Origin: JBDSGC01 sp046594105
Lineage (GTDB): Bacteria > Acidobacteriota > Thermoanaerobaculia > Gp7-AA8
Reading direction: 5' to 3'
NCBI GenBank assembly: GCA_046594105.1
Contig: JBKJQB010000059.1
Location: 1-6,654, forward strand
Length of the DNA stretch: 6,654 nt
Position numbers and translations under genes: made by a program
Shown here: piece after piece, positions 5,726 through 6,654 of the stretch
Position numbering within the stretch: the stretch's first letter is position 1
Layout: each line of letters starts with the position of its first letter
Notes under the pieces: generated by a model
Database searches by the model: none
Seen by the model: the letters and a program-made list of their open reading frames with translations, nothing else
What the model was told of the DNA's origin: nothing

Positions 5726-6654
5726 TTGATCGTCCGCTTCCTCCTCGCGCTCGCCTCCGGCGTCCTCTTCGCCCTCTCCTTCCCGAATTTCGCGATCGGC
5801 TGGCTGATGTTCGTGGCCCTGCTGCCGCTGTTCGTGGCCCTGGCCGATGCGAAGGGGCCGTGGGAGTCGTTTTTCCTCGGCTGGTTCTCGCACATGGTGG
5901 CCTGGCTGATCATGGTCCCGTGGGTCATCCGCGTGATGTCCCATTACGGCGGCCTCCCGCTCCCGGTCGGCATCGCCATCTTCGTGGCCATGGCCATCTA
6001 CCTCGGCGTGTATGGCGGCATCTTCGGCTTCCTGTTCTGGCGCCTGAATCCCGGCATTCTCTTCCGCCGCTGGCTGCTGGTGGCCGTCGCCTGGGTGGCT
6101 GTCGAATTCTTCCGGGGCTTCGCGCTGATGGGCGGCTTTCCCTGGAATCTCATCGCCACGGCGCTGATCGATTACACGCCCTTCGTCCAGTTCGATCGCG
6201 TGGCCGGGCCGTATGCACTCGGCGTGCTGTTGCTGCTTCCGTCGATCACGCTGGCATGGCTGATCGTGGCCCGGCCTCGCGGAATCGAGCGGATCATCGT
6301 GACCGGTCTGGTGGTGATCGTGGTGGTGGTGTGGTGGTCGACCGGACTGATCGCTGCGAAGCTGCTGATGCGCCCGAACGGCGCGCCGATGGAGCATGCC
6401 GCCCTGCTGCAGCCGAACATCTCGCAGGAGATGCGCTGGGACCGATCGAATCTCTCCACGCTGTTCGACAAGATGATGGCCATGACCGACGTGGCGGCGC
6501 GCGGCGGTGCGGCGGTGGTGATCTGGCCGGAGTCGACCATCCCGCTCTCGTATGCGGTCACCGACTTTTACAAAGAGGCCATCGAGTCGCTTTCTCGCAC
6601 CCGCGGCGTGGACATCATCCTCGGCTCCGTCGCCGAGGAGGGGACCAGTCCGCG
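5726..6654 (+). CDS. lnt: Apolipoprotein N-acyltransferase, N-terminal part
   Basis: Inner-membrane enzyme that transfers a fatty acid from a phospholipid to the amino-terminal cysteine of lipoproteins, the last maturation step before export to the outer membrane. The first 309 residues are present; the gene runs off the right edge (usual length about 500). Hydrophobic membrane segments lie at about 3-40, 48-70, 79-106, 115-130, 160-183 and 188-215. The family signature GFPWN (137-141) follows EFFRG (127-131). A nitrilase-like domain begins near 222, with catalytic Glu269 in IWPESTIP; the catalytic Lys and Cys lie beyond the window. The TTG at 5726 is preferred because it gives a typical N-terminus and puts the Glu within two positions of Escherichia coli Glu267 (from memory). 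The frame stays open upstream to ATG 5633 and GTG 5642, which lie in or beside a repeat. No Shine-Dalgarno is seen. Family very sure; start moderately so. Confidence 0.93.
   Translation, partial: MIVRFLLALASGVLFALSFPNFAIGWLMFVALLPLFVALADAKGPWESFFLGWFSHMVAWLIMVPWVIRVMSHYGGLPLPVGIAIFVAMAIYLGVYGGIFGFLFWRLNPGILFRRWLLVAVAWVAVEFFRGFALMGGFPWNLIATALIDYTPFVQFDRVAGPYALGVLLLLPSITLAWLIVARPRGIERIIVTGLVVIVVVVWWSTGLIAAKLLMRPNGAPMEHAALLQPNISQEMRWDRSNLSTLFDKMMAMTDVAARGGAAVVIWPESTIPLSYAVTDFYKEAIESLSRTRGVDIILGSVAEEGTSP

Noticed and set aside
5093..6397. 434-codon minus-strand open frame
   Set aside because: It is antisense to lnt and crosses repeats. Its His/Asp/Arg-rich translation mirrors lnt membrane codons.

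Overview
The window is GC-rich DNA from a Gram-negative (diderm) bacterium. Three proteins carry Sec signal peptides, and the right end encodes apolipoprotein N-acyltransferase, an enzyme of outer-membrane lipoprotein maturation. The spaces between genes are packed with palindromic repeats of several unrelated types. Gene content and repeat style suggest Acidobacteriota, but nothing in the window proves this.

Layout. Positions 1-115 hold two head-to-head copies of a palindromic repeat. A two-gene operon follows on the + strand: cytidine deaminase (276-674), then one base later an exported amidohydrolase of the methylthioadenosine/S-adenosylhomocysteine deaminase type (676-2049). A short strong hairpin separates this operon from a convergent minus-strand gene (3452-2148). 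Positions 3453-3969 are non-coding and hold a large imperfect inverted repeat and a pyrimidine-rich tandem repeat. A divergent + strand gene (3970-5226) encodes a secreted protein with eight cysteines and no recognised family. Positions 5227-5725 are again repeat-filled, and the window ends inside lnt (5726 onward).

The main discovery is the minus-strand gene at 3452-2148. Two reading frames that look separate are one frame interrupted by a single TGA (3296-3294). That TGA sits exactly where the first cysteine of a thioredoxin CxxC motif belongs (WAPW-TGA-HTC). Four bases after it begins a hairpin of 22 base pairs, at the distance expected of a bacterial SECIS element. The reading is a selenocysteine-containing, exported thioredoxin-fold protein with C-terminal tetratricopeptide repeats, 434 residues, with U53 and C56 as the redox pair. 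An ordinary gene caller would start it at Met59 and lose both the signal peptide and the active site. TGA ends the cytidine deaminase gene normally, so the whole genetic code is not altered.

Functionally, the first two genes point to nucleoside salvage, split between cytoplasm and envelope if the signal peptide is real. The other genes concern the cell envelope: an exported redox protein, a cysteine-rich exported protein transcribed away from it, and a lipoprotein-modifying membrane enzyme. A redox link between the selenoprotein and the cysteine-rich neighbour is possible but is only inferred from position.
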